A program made the translations under genes and the position numbers. Below are positions 55,252 to 64,000 of a stretch of DNA of 64,000 nt, in pieces. The notes under the pieces were generated by a model. That model was not told the DNA's origin and did not search any database. It saw only the letters and a list, made by a program, of their open reading frames with translations. Every line of letters begins with the position of its first letter. The first letter of the stretch is position 1. The stretch comes from Rhinopomastus cyanomelas (taxonomy: Eukaryota > Chordata > Aves > Bucerotiformes > Rhinopomastidae). The stretch spans positions 248,001-312,000 of the forward strand of contig VXBP01004466.1 in the NCBI GenBank assembly GCA_013400115.1, read 5' to 3'.

Positions 55252-55824
55252 GGCGGTGACACTGGGGGACGACACAGCCCGCCGGCGCTACCCGAGCTCC
55301 GAACCCGGTTCCAGCCCCGTGCCCGGTTCCAGCACCACTCCGTACCCCGACTAAGCAGCCGGTTACAGCCCCGGGCCCAATCGCACCTTCCAGAAATTTC
55401 ACCCTGTTACCGCCACCGCTGTGGTCGCAGCCCCTCCCCCTCCGCCCCTCCATTGGCTAGCGACGCCGTCGCCTTCCGCCACGCTCCGCCCGCCCCAAGA
55501 CGCTGATTGGCCGACGCACGTAAAGCGGTACAGCCGAGCCGCCATGTTGGGAGTTGCGGGACGCGGGGTGGCAGCGCGAGCACCGGAGCCATTAGCCCCG
55601 TCCCGGCCGCTTTGGACTGCCCCTGCCGGCCCGTGGGGCGAGGGACCGTGCAGCGACACGACGCCCTCGTTTCACCGTGACACTCCGGAGCGCCCGCGTG
55701 TCCCGCCGCCACCAGCGGCGCCCCGCGTAACGCCGCGCGGAAGGGGAAGGCGCCGATTGGCCGCGCGCGGCCTGGTGTCAGACGTGGCCGCCCGCGATTG
55801 GCTGAAGGCGACGGCGCGCGGGCC
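55252..55824. promoter_or_regulatory. Bidirectional CpG-island promoter JMJD6/METTL23
   Basis: Only 573 bp separate the two start codons. The block is CpG-dense, has no TATA box, and holds four ATTGG boxes (near 55453, 55505, 55755 and 55797), typical NF-Y sites of divergent promoters. A YY1-type element lies near 55537 (GCCGCCATGTTGG; CCAACATGGCGGC on the minus strand). A GCCATGGCGG at the METTL23 start may be another. Confidence 0.85.
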
Positions 55825-55893
55825 ATGGCGGAGCTTTGGCGGCGGTTCCGGTTTGGGGAGGGGTCAGTGGCGCTGGCCGTGCGCGTGCACGAG
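55825..55893 (+). CDS. METTL23: METTL23 coding exon 1
   Basis: MAELWRRFRFGEGSVALAV then RVHE, donor GAG/GTACCG, phase 0. Confidence 0.9.
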
Positions 55894-57494
55894 GTACCGC
55901 GGGGGTGCGGGAGGGAGTGGGGGGGGGGCCGGTGCGGTGGTGCCGCCGCAGCCCTCCCATGGCTGCTGTCGCTGTTTCAGGAGCCCGACTCGCAGTTCGG
56001 CACCTACGTGTGGCCCAGCGCCGTGGTGCTGGCACAGTTCGTGTGGACGCATCGGGAGCGGCTGCCCGGAAAGCGGGTGCTGGAGGTGCGCGTGAGCGTC
56101 CCCCGCACATCCCGCTTTCCCGGTTGCAGCGGGCACACCCTCCCTCACCCCCATTTCCTGTCTGCGCTGCAGGTGGGCGCGGGTCTGGGCCTGCCCGGCG
56201 TGCTGGCGGCCCGGTGCGGGGCCGAGGTGGTGCTGTCCGATAGCGAGGAGCTGACGCGGTGCCTACAGAGTAGCCGCAGGAGCTGCGCGCTTAACCGCCT
56301 ATCCCGGGTACCCGTCGTGGGGCTCACCTGGGGGCGAGTGTCCCCCGAGCTGCTCTCTCTACAGCCTGTGGATATTATTTTGGGATCGGATGTGTTTTTT
56401 GACCCGAAAGGTATGTGGGTAGTTTCGGGACTCTCTGATGTGTGACAGTGCTAGGGCTAAAGGTGAACATGGGAACAGCGTCAAGAGATCAGGTGGCAGC
56501 TTTATAGGATCACCGAATGGTTTAGGTTGGAAAGGGCCTCAGAGATCATGTAGTTCCACCCCTTGCCATAGGCAGCCACAACCTCCCTGGGCAGCCTGTT
56601 CCAGTGCCTCAGCACTCATATTGAGGAATCCAAATCACTTTTTTTCCCCTTTGTCCTATCACTTGAATCCCTCATAAAAAGTCCCTGTCCAGCCTTCCTG
56701 AAGTGGACACAATGGTGACATTGTGCTACTGAAATAATTCTTGAGGTAATTCTAGCATTAACCCATTATAAATACCACCAGAGGGAGGCAAATAAGAAAC
56801 AAAGCCACTGTTTACAGCAATGCTTTCAGGTCTCATACAGACCAGGTGATGTGTAACTGTACGTGGAATCCCAACTAACCAATACTGCTTCATCTCCCCA
56901 CACTACACAGACTTTGAAGATATTTTAACCATGATTTGCTTCTTGATGGAAAGGAATCCACATGCAGAATTCTGGACTACATATCAAGTCCGAAGGTAAA
57001 AACGGTTTTGCCTGTTCTAGACCCAGATGTTAATTCCTGGCTCAGCTCTTACAAAGCGCTACCTTCTCTGAGAGCACTACTGCCCTTATTCCAGAGGAGT
57101 TCTTGCAACTCTGAATCAGGCTAGTATTAGCCAAGTAAACCCTCAGGGTACAGACAGCAACACCAGAGCCAGAAAACTATTTAAGAACCACCCGTTTACT
57201 ATTAACTAGGGAACTCTCCAATTCATTTTGTCAAGTGCTGTATTTAAGCTTGTGACAGTCTCCTGTGATCACAGAGGCTCTAAACCCAGAGCAAATTTTC
57301 ACACACTGCTGTTTCCTCCCCTCAGTGCTGACTGGTCTATTGAAGCTTTGCTCTGCAAGTGGAAGCTGAAGAGCAGCCACATTCCCCTGCACTCCTTTGG
57401 CGCAGACAAAGAATACTTGGCCAGCTCCTCTCTGCCAGGAAGACACACAATTGAAATGATCATCATCTCACTAGCACAGCCAGATGGTACTTAA
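55825..57494 (+). CDS. METTL23: Histone/protein methyltransferase-like METTL23, whole coding span
   Basis: Small class I (seven-beta-strand) S-adenosylmethionine-dependent methyltransferase of the METTL18/21/22 family; in mammals linked to histone H3R17 methylation and cognition. Five coding exons: 55825-55893, 55981-56085, 56173-56410, 56911-56995, 57326-57494; 666 nt, 221 aa. Motif I LEVGAGLGLPGVLAARCGAE (SAM binding) crosses the exon 2/3 junction, followed by VVLSDSEEL with the acidic motif II residue and DIILGSDVFFDP (post-motif). The C-terminus LPGRHTIEMIIISLAQ matches the family. The start MAELWRRFRFGEG corresponds to the longer mammalian isoform; the ATG has a GGCCATGG context. The first two introns are both exactly 87 nt. 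An AATAAA follows at 57646-57651. Confidence 0.96.
55981..56085 (+). CDS. METTL23: METTL23 coding exon 2
   Basis: Acceptor GCTGTTTCAG; EPDSQFGTYVWPSAVVLAQF to LPGKRVLE, donor GAG/GTGCGC. Contains the family's YVWPxAxVLAQ signature. Confidence 0.95.
56173..56410 (+). CDS. METTL23: METTL23 coding exon 3 (SAM-binding core)
   Basis: Acceptor GCGCTGCAG; VGAGLGLPGVLAARCGAEVV through LGSDVFFDPK plus one base, donor AAAG/GTATGT. Confidence 0.96.
56505..56690 (-). mobile_element. CR1 LINE 3' end in METTL23 intron 3
   Basis: Plus strand AGGATCACCGAATGGTTTAG, GGAAAGGGCCTCAGAGATCA and CCCTGGGCAGCCTGTTCCAG. It lies antisense to METTL23 and fills about a third of this 500-bp intron. Confidence 0.82.
56911..56995 (+). 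CDS. METTL23: METTL23 coding exon 4
   Basis: Acceptor CACTACACAG; completes Asp, then FEDILTMICFLMERNPHAEF WTTYQVR plus two bases, donor GAAG/GTAAAA. Phases 1 in, 2 out. Confidence 0.93.
57326..57494 (+). CDS. METTL23: METTL23 coding exon 5
   Basis: Acceptor TCCCCTCAG; completes Ser, then ADWSIEALLCKWKLKSSHIP, ending SLAQPDGT with TAA at 57492-57494. Confidence 0.95.
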
Positions 57495-57670
57495 GTTTAT
57501 TCCACTTGTTGGTTTGAATACAAGATGGTAATTAACTGTTCACTGTAGCACACATCTGCAGGAAAGTCCTGTTTACAGCAAACCTCATGTGTGTTTTGTG
57601 GGAAGTAAACCCCTTTACACTATTTCTTAAAACATGCATTGTAAAAATAAAGCTGTTCAGTTGTTCAGCT
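57495..57670 (+). other. METTL23: METTL23 3'UTR with poly(A) signal
   Basis: AATAAA at 57646-57651 in a GTAAAAATAAAGCTG context, with a T/GT-rich stretch just beyond, places cleavage near 57670. This leaves about 0.75 kb before the facing end of SRSF2. Confidence 0.7.
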
Positions 57671-58430
57671 ATGGCTTTGGAGAAATTTGTGCTCTTCCCT
57701 TTCCAGAGACCACAAGATAGTTCAAAGACTGAATCCCAACATTAAGCCACTAAAAGCACAGTTTAACAACCTGACAATCCACAAGATCCAAGTTAAGTTC
57801 ACAACTCCAGCTATGAAGAAACCCCCACTCTTTGAAGGTAGAAAATAGCCCCACATGAGATCTGTATACAAAAGCCAACCTCTCATTTTCACATGGATCT
57901 GTGCAGGCTGCCGCTAGCCCTGGAACATACAAACTCCTCAGTGTGTAAAAAGTACTTTTAATCCTCAATCAAGCCATATTCAGATCTTTCCATTCCCATT
58001 TAACATACATGCACATAAAGTTAACAAGGCATTACAGTAACCCTTGACACATACCATTATTGAAGTTACAATTCATTTAGCACTCAAAAAAACCCCATCA
58101 CTGTAAGATCAGCTGCCTTTCAAGCCAGGGCAAGCACACAGCAAATGCAATTGGTACTGCTCAGTGTATACCTTTCTGTTACAACACTGTAGGGATCTGC
58201 CAGACCCCTGTGTGTGTGCTGTGGGATATTTGCCATATAACATTTGGGTTAGTCACAATATTGGTTACATTTGCCCATGGTAATTAAAAAAGCAACCCCA
58301 GTGGATAAAATTTATAAGCAGGAGAATGCAATCAGTCGCTATACAGAAGTCAAACATTGACAGTATCATTGCAGCAATCTTTTCAAGCTAAAAATAAGCT
58401 GACTCAGACATGAAGTTGAGAAAAGTTAAC
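57671..58430. other. Gap between converging METTL23 and SRSF2 ends
   Basis: AT-rich, no gene or repeat recognised. Longer SRSF2 transcripts could reach into it (minus-strand ATTAAA near 57956). Confidence 0.4.
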
Positions 58431-60583
58431 ACAAAAATGTTTAATATTAACTACAGAGACAGTTGGGTATAATACAGAATGTCTTAAGCAAAAGATACAC
58501 CAATCAGTACTTACAAAGGAATGAACCATTTCTTTCTTAACATTACATTTCTCATATGTAAGTTCGTATATGAAGGTTGGTAAGTTTTACCATTCTGGAA
58601 AAAATAAGGTGTGTATATCATCAGCTAGATGTGCTCACTGTATGCTCCATTATTTTTACGCAAGGCCCGGGTGACTGGAAGTGCAGTTGTCAGGCATTTT
58701 AATTAACTGGACAGCCATTTGTTTCTGCACGACAAGGCATCGTTACACAGGAGCAATCAGGAGAAAACAGGAAACAGCCAAGCACTCTGCACTGCAACAC
58801 GCCACCTTAACAGCTAACCAGCATTACTCAACTGCTACACAACTGCGCCTAGTGCACAAAAATACATAAGAGAAGAGATTAGAATTGAGTCGGATAAAAG
58901 CAATCCTTTTTTCAAATATCAACTGTCACCTGAAAAGATTTCTACCAATTTGAATTTGAAACTACTTAAACTCAAAGTTTAAAAAATAAAAGAAGCATTT
59001 ACAGTTAAGTTTCAATTTGAAGTTCTGCAGAATTTTATTTAAGGAATGAAAAAAAATTGAGGATACTTTTTGACAGCTACCTACTCAGCATGTAATGGCT
59101 GCACATTTCTTCAGTATGAAACTGGAGGCAGCAAGTTACCATCAGTTTGAACTTCAAATAAAAGTCAGCACTATATAAACAGAAATGAAGTTTTACCTCA
59201 AATATCCAAGCCAATAATGAAATCGGTAGTCGTTCACTTCACTAAATTACAAGAAATTTGAACAACAGCAACAAAATGGCACGTAAAAATGTAGAATCTG
59301 CCACTTGAGGTGCAACTTAAAACAAGTAAAAAGTTAGACAAAAATGGTACAAAATAACCTTTTCGAAAGCTGGTTGCTCTGCCAGGGGTCTCTCCAAGGA
59401 CTGAAGACTCAAGCGATCTTTTCCCCCCAAAGGCGTCCTTTATGTGGATTCTCACTTAGCTGATGCATCTAGGTTTGAAGAGAGAAAAGTTCAGCCAGAT
59501 TTTTCTACCTTGTCTGTTTTGGTTGTGGGGATGACTTCAGGTTTAGTTCTAGTGGTGTTTCAACTGGCTTTGCCTAATTAAATTAAGTTTTAGGAATTTC
59601 CATAGTGTTCCACCTCCCCCCACGTGTAGCTTTACTTCAAAGGCCAAATGTAAGGTTCTGTCAGAGTATTTAGTGACAAGGAGTAAGCATCAGGCTGTAA
59701 ATCAAGCCACCATTAACTTCAATTCAGCCTGTTCAACAGTAGACTATTAAGTTATATAAAAATTATAAAACTAATACTCCTCCATAACGATTTATCTAAA
59801 CTAATTAGCACTCAAAACAAAGTGTGACTAATTTTGCTACAATTATCTAACTTCAGAGCTAGCTTAGGCCCTTTCCTTTTAAAAAAAACAGGACCAAACA
59901 GTTCGAAGGGTTAAAGACACACTATCCTTTCCCCACCCGGTGTATCCTTAGATGCCTCTTCCAAGATGTTGACTTGAGGAAAAACTAGTTTCCGTAAGTT
60001 TTCTCGTTCCAAGGAATTTGCCACTTTTCTAGAACGGTTATTACCTCCAGTCAGTACAACGGCCACTGAACGGATCTTCCATTATAAAAGGATAGTGTAT
60101 CTTTAACATTTAAAGACAAACCTGCTCCAATACACGCCCACAGAAACTGGTCCCTGGAGGATCAGCCAAATCAGTTAAAATCTGCAATACTGGCCAATAT
60201 TCTTTTAGCAAACAGGAGACTGCAGCTTTAAAGGGGAAAATGCAGATGTTGGATAAATACAGTAAGAAATAGTCATTTTCATCATAGGTTGCGTCTCATA
60301 CAATATTTTATCAAAACCAAGCCATTAATCTCTCAATAAAACATTTTCTTCTTAAAAAAAATTTCTCTGTAGAAATCCCTTCGGTATTAAATTTCCCTAA
60401 ACCAATAACCAAACAGTTCAAGAAAAATAAACAAAACAAACCAGAAAAAACTAACAATGTGCCCCATTAGGATTCACTTGGTTCAGGCTATTAAAACTCT
60501 AAAGAACTACCCAACACCCCATCTAAGTGCTAAAATAAAGTAACATGCACCATGTGCTGACCCCGAGATACATTACCATGCTC
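58431..60583 (-). other. SRSF2: SRSF2 3'UTR, with conserved blocks
   Basis: From the SRSF2 stop to a minus-strand ATTAAA poly(A) signal at 58440-58445. The distal 450 bp agree closely with my memory of the human SRSF2 3'UTR, for example minus-strand GGCTGTTTCCTGTTTTCTCC, GATGCCTTGTCGTGCAGAAA and CCAGTCACCCGGGCCTTGC. The proximal part has diverged. A minus-strand AATAAA at about 59034-59039 may serve a shorter transcript. Confidence 0.75.
58515..58848 (-). other. SRSF2: Candidate SRSF2 3'UTR cassette exon (autoregulatory splicing)
   Basis: On the minus strand a good acceptor (TTTTTGTGCACTAG/GCGCAG, 58849/58848) and a strong donor (CCTTT/GTAAGTA, 58515/58514) bound 334 nt inside the most conserved 3'UTR block. 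A second acceptor-like site (TATTTTTTCCAG) lies within at about 58594. SRSF2 is known to promote splicing in its own 3'UTR, placing exon junctions after the stop and sending the mRNA to nonsense-mediated decay. That the autoregulatory exon is this one is inference from the sites and conservation. Confidence 0.55.
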
Positions 60584-60887
60584 CTAGGAGGACACAGCTC
60601 CTTCTTCTTCCGGAGACTTGGGAGGGCTCTTAGACCTGGATCTAGAGTTAGATTCCCTCTTTGAGGCAGGAGGAGGGCTTCTAGATCTGGATCGGGATCT
60701 TGACCTGGACCGGGATCTGGAGACGGACGAGGACTTTGACTTGGATCTTCTGGCAGACCTGGACTTGGAGGTGGAGCGAGACCGAGAGCGTGTGCGAGAC
60801 CGGGATTTGGATCGACTGTAGCGGGATCGACTGCGGGACCTCGAGCGGCTTCTGCTTCTAGATCGGCTGCGACGGCGTCTCCGCGGG
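60584..60887 (-). CDS. SRSF2: SRSF2 coding exon 2 (RS domain)
   Basis: Acceptor GTGTTTTAG; completes Ser, then [20 protein letters not shown] and SK/SR repeats, ending EEEGAVSS with TAG at 60586-60584. Confidence 0.97.
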
Positions 60888-61580
60888 CTAAAACACGCCG
60901 GGAAGTTACACAAAACACAGCGTTAGGAGTGGAACGCGGGCGGCGCAACAGACCTGAGCGACGCGAGCGGGACAGGGCGAGCGGCACAGGGCGAGCGGGC
61001 CGGGCTCCACGTGGGACCCAACTGCGCGTTCCGAGGGCGCCATTGTGCGCGACCAGTGGCCGCGGGCTACAGCTACTACAAGGCTAAACTCTCCCGCTCC
61101 GAGCGAGCTCCATGTGCCTCCACTCCCAATCCCCTCCGGGCTCGCTCGGACACGGAAACAAGCCTAGTTATTCCTCGTCTCACCCCAAACTCCCTAAACT
61201 TCCCGGCCAGGCGCTCACCTGCGGCTGCGACGGCCGTAGCCGCTGCTCCCGTACCGGCGGGGAGGGGGGCCCCGGCGGCTGTGGTGCGAGTCAGGGGGCC
61301 GACCGTAACGGGCCATCTGCACTCGGAGCTCTCGGCCATCCAGCACGGCCCCGTCCATGGCGTCCATCGCGTCCTCGGCGTCGCGTTTGTCATGGAACCG
61401 GACGAAAGCGAAGCCGCGGCTCTCCTTGGTGTAGCGGTCCCGAGGGATGTAGACGTCTCCCACGCGGCCGTACTTCTCGAAGACCCTCCGGAGCGTGTCC
61501 GGGGACGTTCGGTAGGTCAGGTTATCCACCTTGAGGGAAGTCATGCCCTCCACGTCTGGCGGGGGGCGCCCGTAGCTCAT
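60584..61580 (-). CDS. SRSF2: Serine/arginine-rich splicing factor 2 (SRSF2, SC35), whole coding span
   Basis: SR protein of nuclear speckles that binds exonic enhancers (SSNG-type) and recruits U1 and U2 components; also aids Pol II elongation. Two coding exons: 61219-61580 and 60584-60887 (minus), 666 nt, 221 aa, the human length. One RRM (about residues 14-92) with RNP2 LKVDNL and RNP1 RGFAFVRF. The hinge [10 protein letters not shown] includes Pro95, the residue recurrently mutated in human myeloid disease, here normal. The RS domain of SR/SK repeats ends [14 protein letters not shown]. The RRM is essentially identical to mammals; the hinge has GSSGYG where human has GGGGYG. The start chosen is MSYGRPP (61580); an ATG three codons upstream in frame (61589) is not in the known protein. 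It shares a CpG island with the gene on its right. Confidence 0.98.
61219..61580 (-). CDS. SRSF2: SRSF2 coding exon 1 (RRM)
   Basis: [20 protein letters not shown] through GYGRRSR plus two bases, donor GCAG/GTGAGC. Phase 2 out. Confidence 0.98.
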
Positions 61581-62520
61581 GGCGGGCAACAGCCCCCGAG
61601 GGGCGGCGGTGGCTGAGGAGAAGAAACCTGGGGGAAAAGCCGCGCGGCCCGCAGTGGGGGAAGCGCCTCACACCGGAGGAGGGGCACCGGAGAGGCGGCC
61701 CAGCAGAGTCCAGAAAGGAGGCAAGCTACAGGGCATAGGGAAACGCCACAGGGGCGGGCACCCACCTCGGGGAAATCGGGGCAGGGGGCGGCCGGAGCGG
61801 AGCGAAGCGCCGGGAACCGCAAAATAAGCCCCTGCCCGTCCCGCCGCCGCGAGGAAATGAGCGGGTGCCGCCCGCGCGCGGCTACTTAATGCCACAAAAT
61901 GGCCGACAGCAACCCGGAAGCCAAAGTGCTACCCCGGCTGCCGAGGCTTCGGCGATCGGTCTTTTTTCCTCAGTGACCGTAGGCCCCGGAGGTGCTCTCG
62001 TATAGCGCACGGAAAACGGGCTTCAAAATTAATAACTCGTCCGCTGTGCAAAGTGACCGTTGGGGCGGCTCCGCCGTGACCCGGAAGAACTGGGAGGGAG
62101 GGGGGGCGGGCAGAATTTGAACAATGTGGGCCCGAAACCGTAAAAAAGCCAACGGAAATGGGGCACCGCCCGGCCGTGCTGCAGGGAAAGAGCGGGAAAA
62201 TCCCGCCCCGGGAGAAAATTAAAAATAAAAGCGATTACGGAAGTGAATCCGCTCCCGCGTGGGACGGGACGCGGGGGATAAAATGGCGGCATGATGGGAG
62301 CGGGGAGAGAAGTGGCGGAACGGGCCCTATTCGGGATCTGTCAAGGCGGATCTGCCGGAGGGGTCTCTGCTGGCCACTGAGAGGGGCCTGGCAGGACCCC
62401 GCGGGCATCTCGTCCCCTCCAGCTCAGTGCAGCCGGAGCGATCCGAGCGACTACGGAGGCTGTGACCGCACGCTGCTGGCGGGGCTACCACCATCGCCGA
62501 GACGATGCTTGTGAGGGAAA
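61581..62520. promoter_or_regulatory. Divergent CpG-island promoter of SRSF2 and a plus-strand gene (presumably MFSD11)
   Basis: Nearly 1 kb of CpG-rich DNA. On the SRSF2 side are AAAATGGCC (YY1-like, about 61897) and ACCCGGAAG (ETS, about 61912). On the plus side are ACGGAAGTG (ETS, about 62237) and a full YY1 element AAAATGGCGGC at 62280-62290, usually just downstream of a TSS. A donor-like CTT/GTGAGG near 62511 could end a plus-strand 5'UTR exon. In vertebrates MFSD11 lies head-to-head with SRSF2; its coding exons were looked for (opening hydrophobic helix) and are not in the window. Confidence 0.65.
62280..62510 (+). other. Candidate non-coding first exon of MFSD11
   Basis: From the YY1 element AAAATGGCGGC to the GTGAGG donor-like site. 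No MFSD11 protein sequence is seen in it. Placement rests on synteny and promoter motifs only. Confidence 0.3.
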
Positions 62521-63111
62521 GCGCCGGGAGTCCTTCAGAGACGGCAAGTTCTGCTCTGGCAGCGTGTGCGGAAACACTGAAACAGCGAAGATGAGCGCAG
62601 CACTCATCGGGGTGACAAGCGGATTCCCTGGGGTTTGTCCAGTAAATTCAGCAGAAGTTGTTTTCCTCGCTAAAAGTTGTTGCTCAGTCACTTCAGGTGA
62701 TGAATAAACTGCCGTAACTCCAAGCATGAGCAGTTACACCAAGTTCTTAACAACGATGATGTTTCTACGCATTTGATAACACTCTGTTTAAAAAATAATA
62801 GAAACCAAGAGGCAGCTCTCTTCTGTTTAATAAAATTATTATCTATACAAGAAAGCAAGTTAAGTATGTAAATCCTTACTGTAATTGCATTTAGTATATT
62901 TTTGCACTCAAGTCTAAAAATAAGCAATGACATAAATACAAGAAACAGCAGTTCCCTGCTATGAAAGGAATACAGTGCTGCACATTTTGTGTTGTTTAAT
63001 GTTAGATTGTTCTCCTTTTTTACTGACAATTTTGGTTAAAAGTTTTCAGATTCATCCTGTAAGCCACTTTCCCTAAAGAGAAATTTGAAGTTTATCTTAA
63101 AATAATCTCTG
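62521..63111. other. Presumed MFSD11 intron, nothing recognised
   Basis: AT-rich below 62700. Open frames are short and without domains. Confidence 0.4.
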
Positions 63112-63638
63112 CCCTAGTGAGGCCACATCTGGAGTATTGTGTCCAGTTCTGGGGCCCTCAGTTCAAGAGGGATATGGAGCTGCTGGAAGGAGTCCAGAGT
63201 AGAGCCGCAAGGATGATGAAGGAAGTGGAACACCTCCCTGATGAGGAAAGGCTGAGGGAGCTGGGTCTCTTTAGTTTGGAGAAGAGGTGACCTCATTAAT
63301 GTCTACAAATATTTGAAGGGTGGGTGTCAGGAGGACGGAGTCAGGCTCTTCTGAATGTCATCTAGTGATAGGACGAGAGGATATGGGTGTAAGAGGGAAC
63401 ATAGGTTTCATATAAATATGAGAAGGAACTTCTTCCCAGTGAGGGTGACAGAGCACTGGAACAGGCTGCCCAGGGGAGTTGTGGAGTCCCCTTCACTGGA
63501 GACATTTAAAACCTGCCTGGATGTGTTCCTGTGTGACTTGGTCTAGGTGATCCTGCTGCGGCAGGGGGATTGTATTAGATTACATTTTGAGATCCCTTCC
63601 AGTCCGTCATGTTCTGTAATTCTGTGATTCTGTGGTCT
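63112..63638 (+). mobile_element. CR1 LINE 3' end
   Basis: Begins GCCCTAGTGAGGCCACATCT and GGAGTATTGTGTCCAGTTCT; includes the translated [22 protein letters not shown] region and ends TGTAATTCTGTGATTCTGTG. One of the better preserved and longer CR1 tails in the window. Confidence 0.9.
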
Positions 63639-64000
63639 TTACAACGATTTGCCTAAAATGACACAGGTAGTTTCCCATGTCTCTTCCTCCATAGTTTCAT
63701 TCACTTCAGTACAAGCTGCTGCTGTTGTCTAAAGAATTGGTGCCGCACAACAGCCCAGGTTGCTGTCTGCTTAGATGAACAGACATTGTTTAGAAAATAC
63801 AACTTGGGAATTCAAAGTATTAAAAACAACAATACCTGGGATGTGGATTTTTTTTAAGTCCTGTACTACAGACAGCCAAGGTAAATTTGGTGATTTGTCA
63901 TTTATTTCAATAAGTTCCTTGAGACAAAGCAGTGAAAGATTTCCTCTCCTGAGGCTCTGAGACGACATAAGGCAAAAGCCCATTGCATAGTGTGTGCTGG
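63639..64000. other. Right edge, nothing recognised
   Basis: No exon matching the MFSD11 N-terminus, no RNA gene, no repeat identified. Confidence 0.4.

Noticed and set aside
55421..56095. 224-codon open frame across the JMJD6/METTL23 promoter
   Set aside because: CpG-island chance frame that runs out of frame through METTL23 exons 1 and 2.
60618..60821. Asp/Leu-repeat open frame on the plus strand
   Set aside because: Exact antisense shadow of the SRSF2 RS domain codons.
61011..61616. 201-codon plus-strand open frame
   Set aside because: Antisense to SRSF2 exon 1, whose GC-rich conserved codons keep the other strand open.
63639..64000. First coding exon of MFSD11
   Set aside because: Neither strand encodes the expected hydrophobic N-terminal helix; only synteny points to MFSD11.

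Overview
The window is nuclear DNA from a bird. The evidence is fifteen or so truncated CR1 LINEs ending in ATTCTATG-type tails, a solo LTR with alpharetrovirus-like architecture, and a gene order known from amniotes (human 17q25, chicken chromosome 18): MXRA7(-), JMJD6(-), METTL23(+), SRSF2(-), then presumably MFSD11(+). The species cannot be fixed from the sequence. All exon borders below were derived by matching reading phase, GT/AG sites and remembered family proteins; no database was searched.

Layout. 1-3.5 kb: no recognisable gene, two CR1 remnants. 3.54-4.01 kb: a GC-rich island with a perfect CRE, probably the promoter of an unidentified transcript. 4.2-5.2 kb: three CR1 tails in a row. 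7.0-34.5 kb: MXRA7 on the minus strand, with a GC-rich first exon at 34 kb, two short middle exons at 24.8 and 20.9 kb, and two alternative terminal exons (18.7 kb and 7.0 kb). 34.5-48.5 kb: gene-poor spacer holding a CR1 interrupted by a solo LTR. A 649-bp piece of that locus is repeated across a single N (probable assembly artefact). The spacer also holds a 1.2-kb inverted-repeat element with a decayed TOPORS-like RING finger and an old MIR-like SINE. 48.5-55.25 kb: JMJD6 (six coding exons, 403 aa). 55.25-55.82 kb: CCAAT-rich bidirectional promoter. 55.8-57.7 kb: METTL23 (five exons, 221 aa). 58.4-61.6 kb: SRSF2 (two coding exons, 221 aa) with a long conserved 3'UTR that contains a candidate cassette exon. 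61.6-62.5 kb: a second divergent CpG-island promoter, presumably shared with MFSD11, whose coding exons are not in the window. 63.1-63.6 kb: another CR1.

JMJD6 (Fe(II)/2-oxoglutarate lysyl hydroxylase acting on splicing factors) and SRSF2 (SR splicing factor) both belong to the RNA-splicing machinery. METTL23 is a small class I methyltransferase sharing its promoter with JMJD6. MXRA7 is a small membrane protein of poorly known function.

Four single Ns (33880, 34094, 37723, 47911) each sit at a place where the sequence misbehaves: a homopolymer, a reading-frame break, a false-looking duplication and a missing CR1 segment. They look like assembly joins rather than ordinary ambiguous bases.
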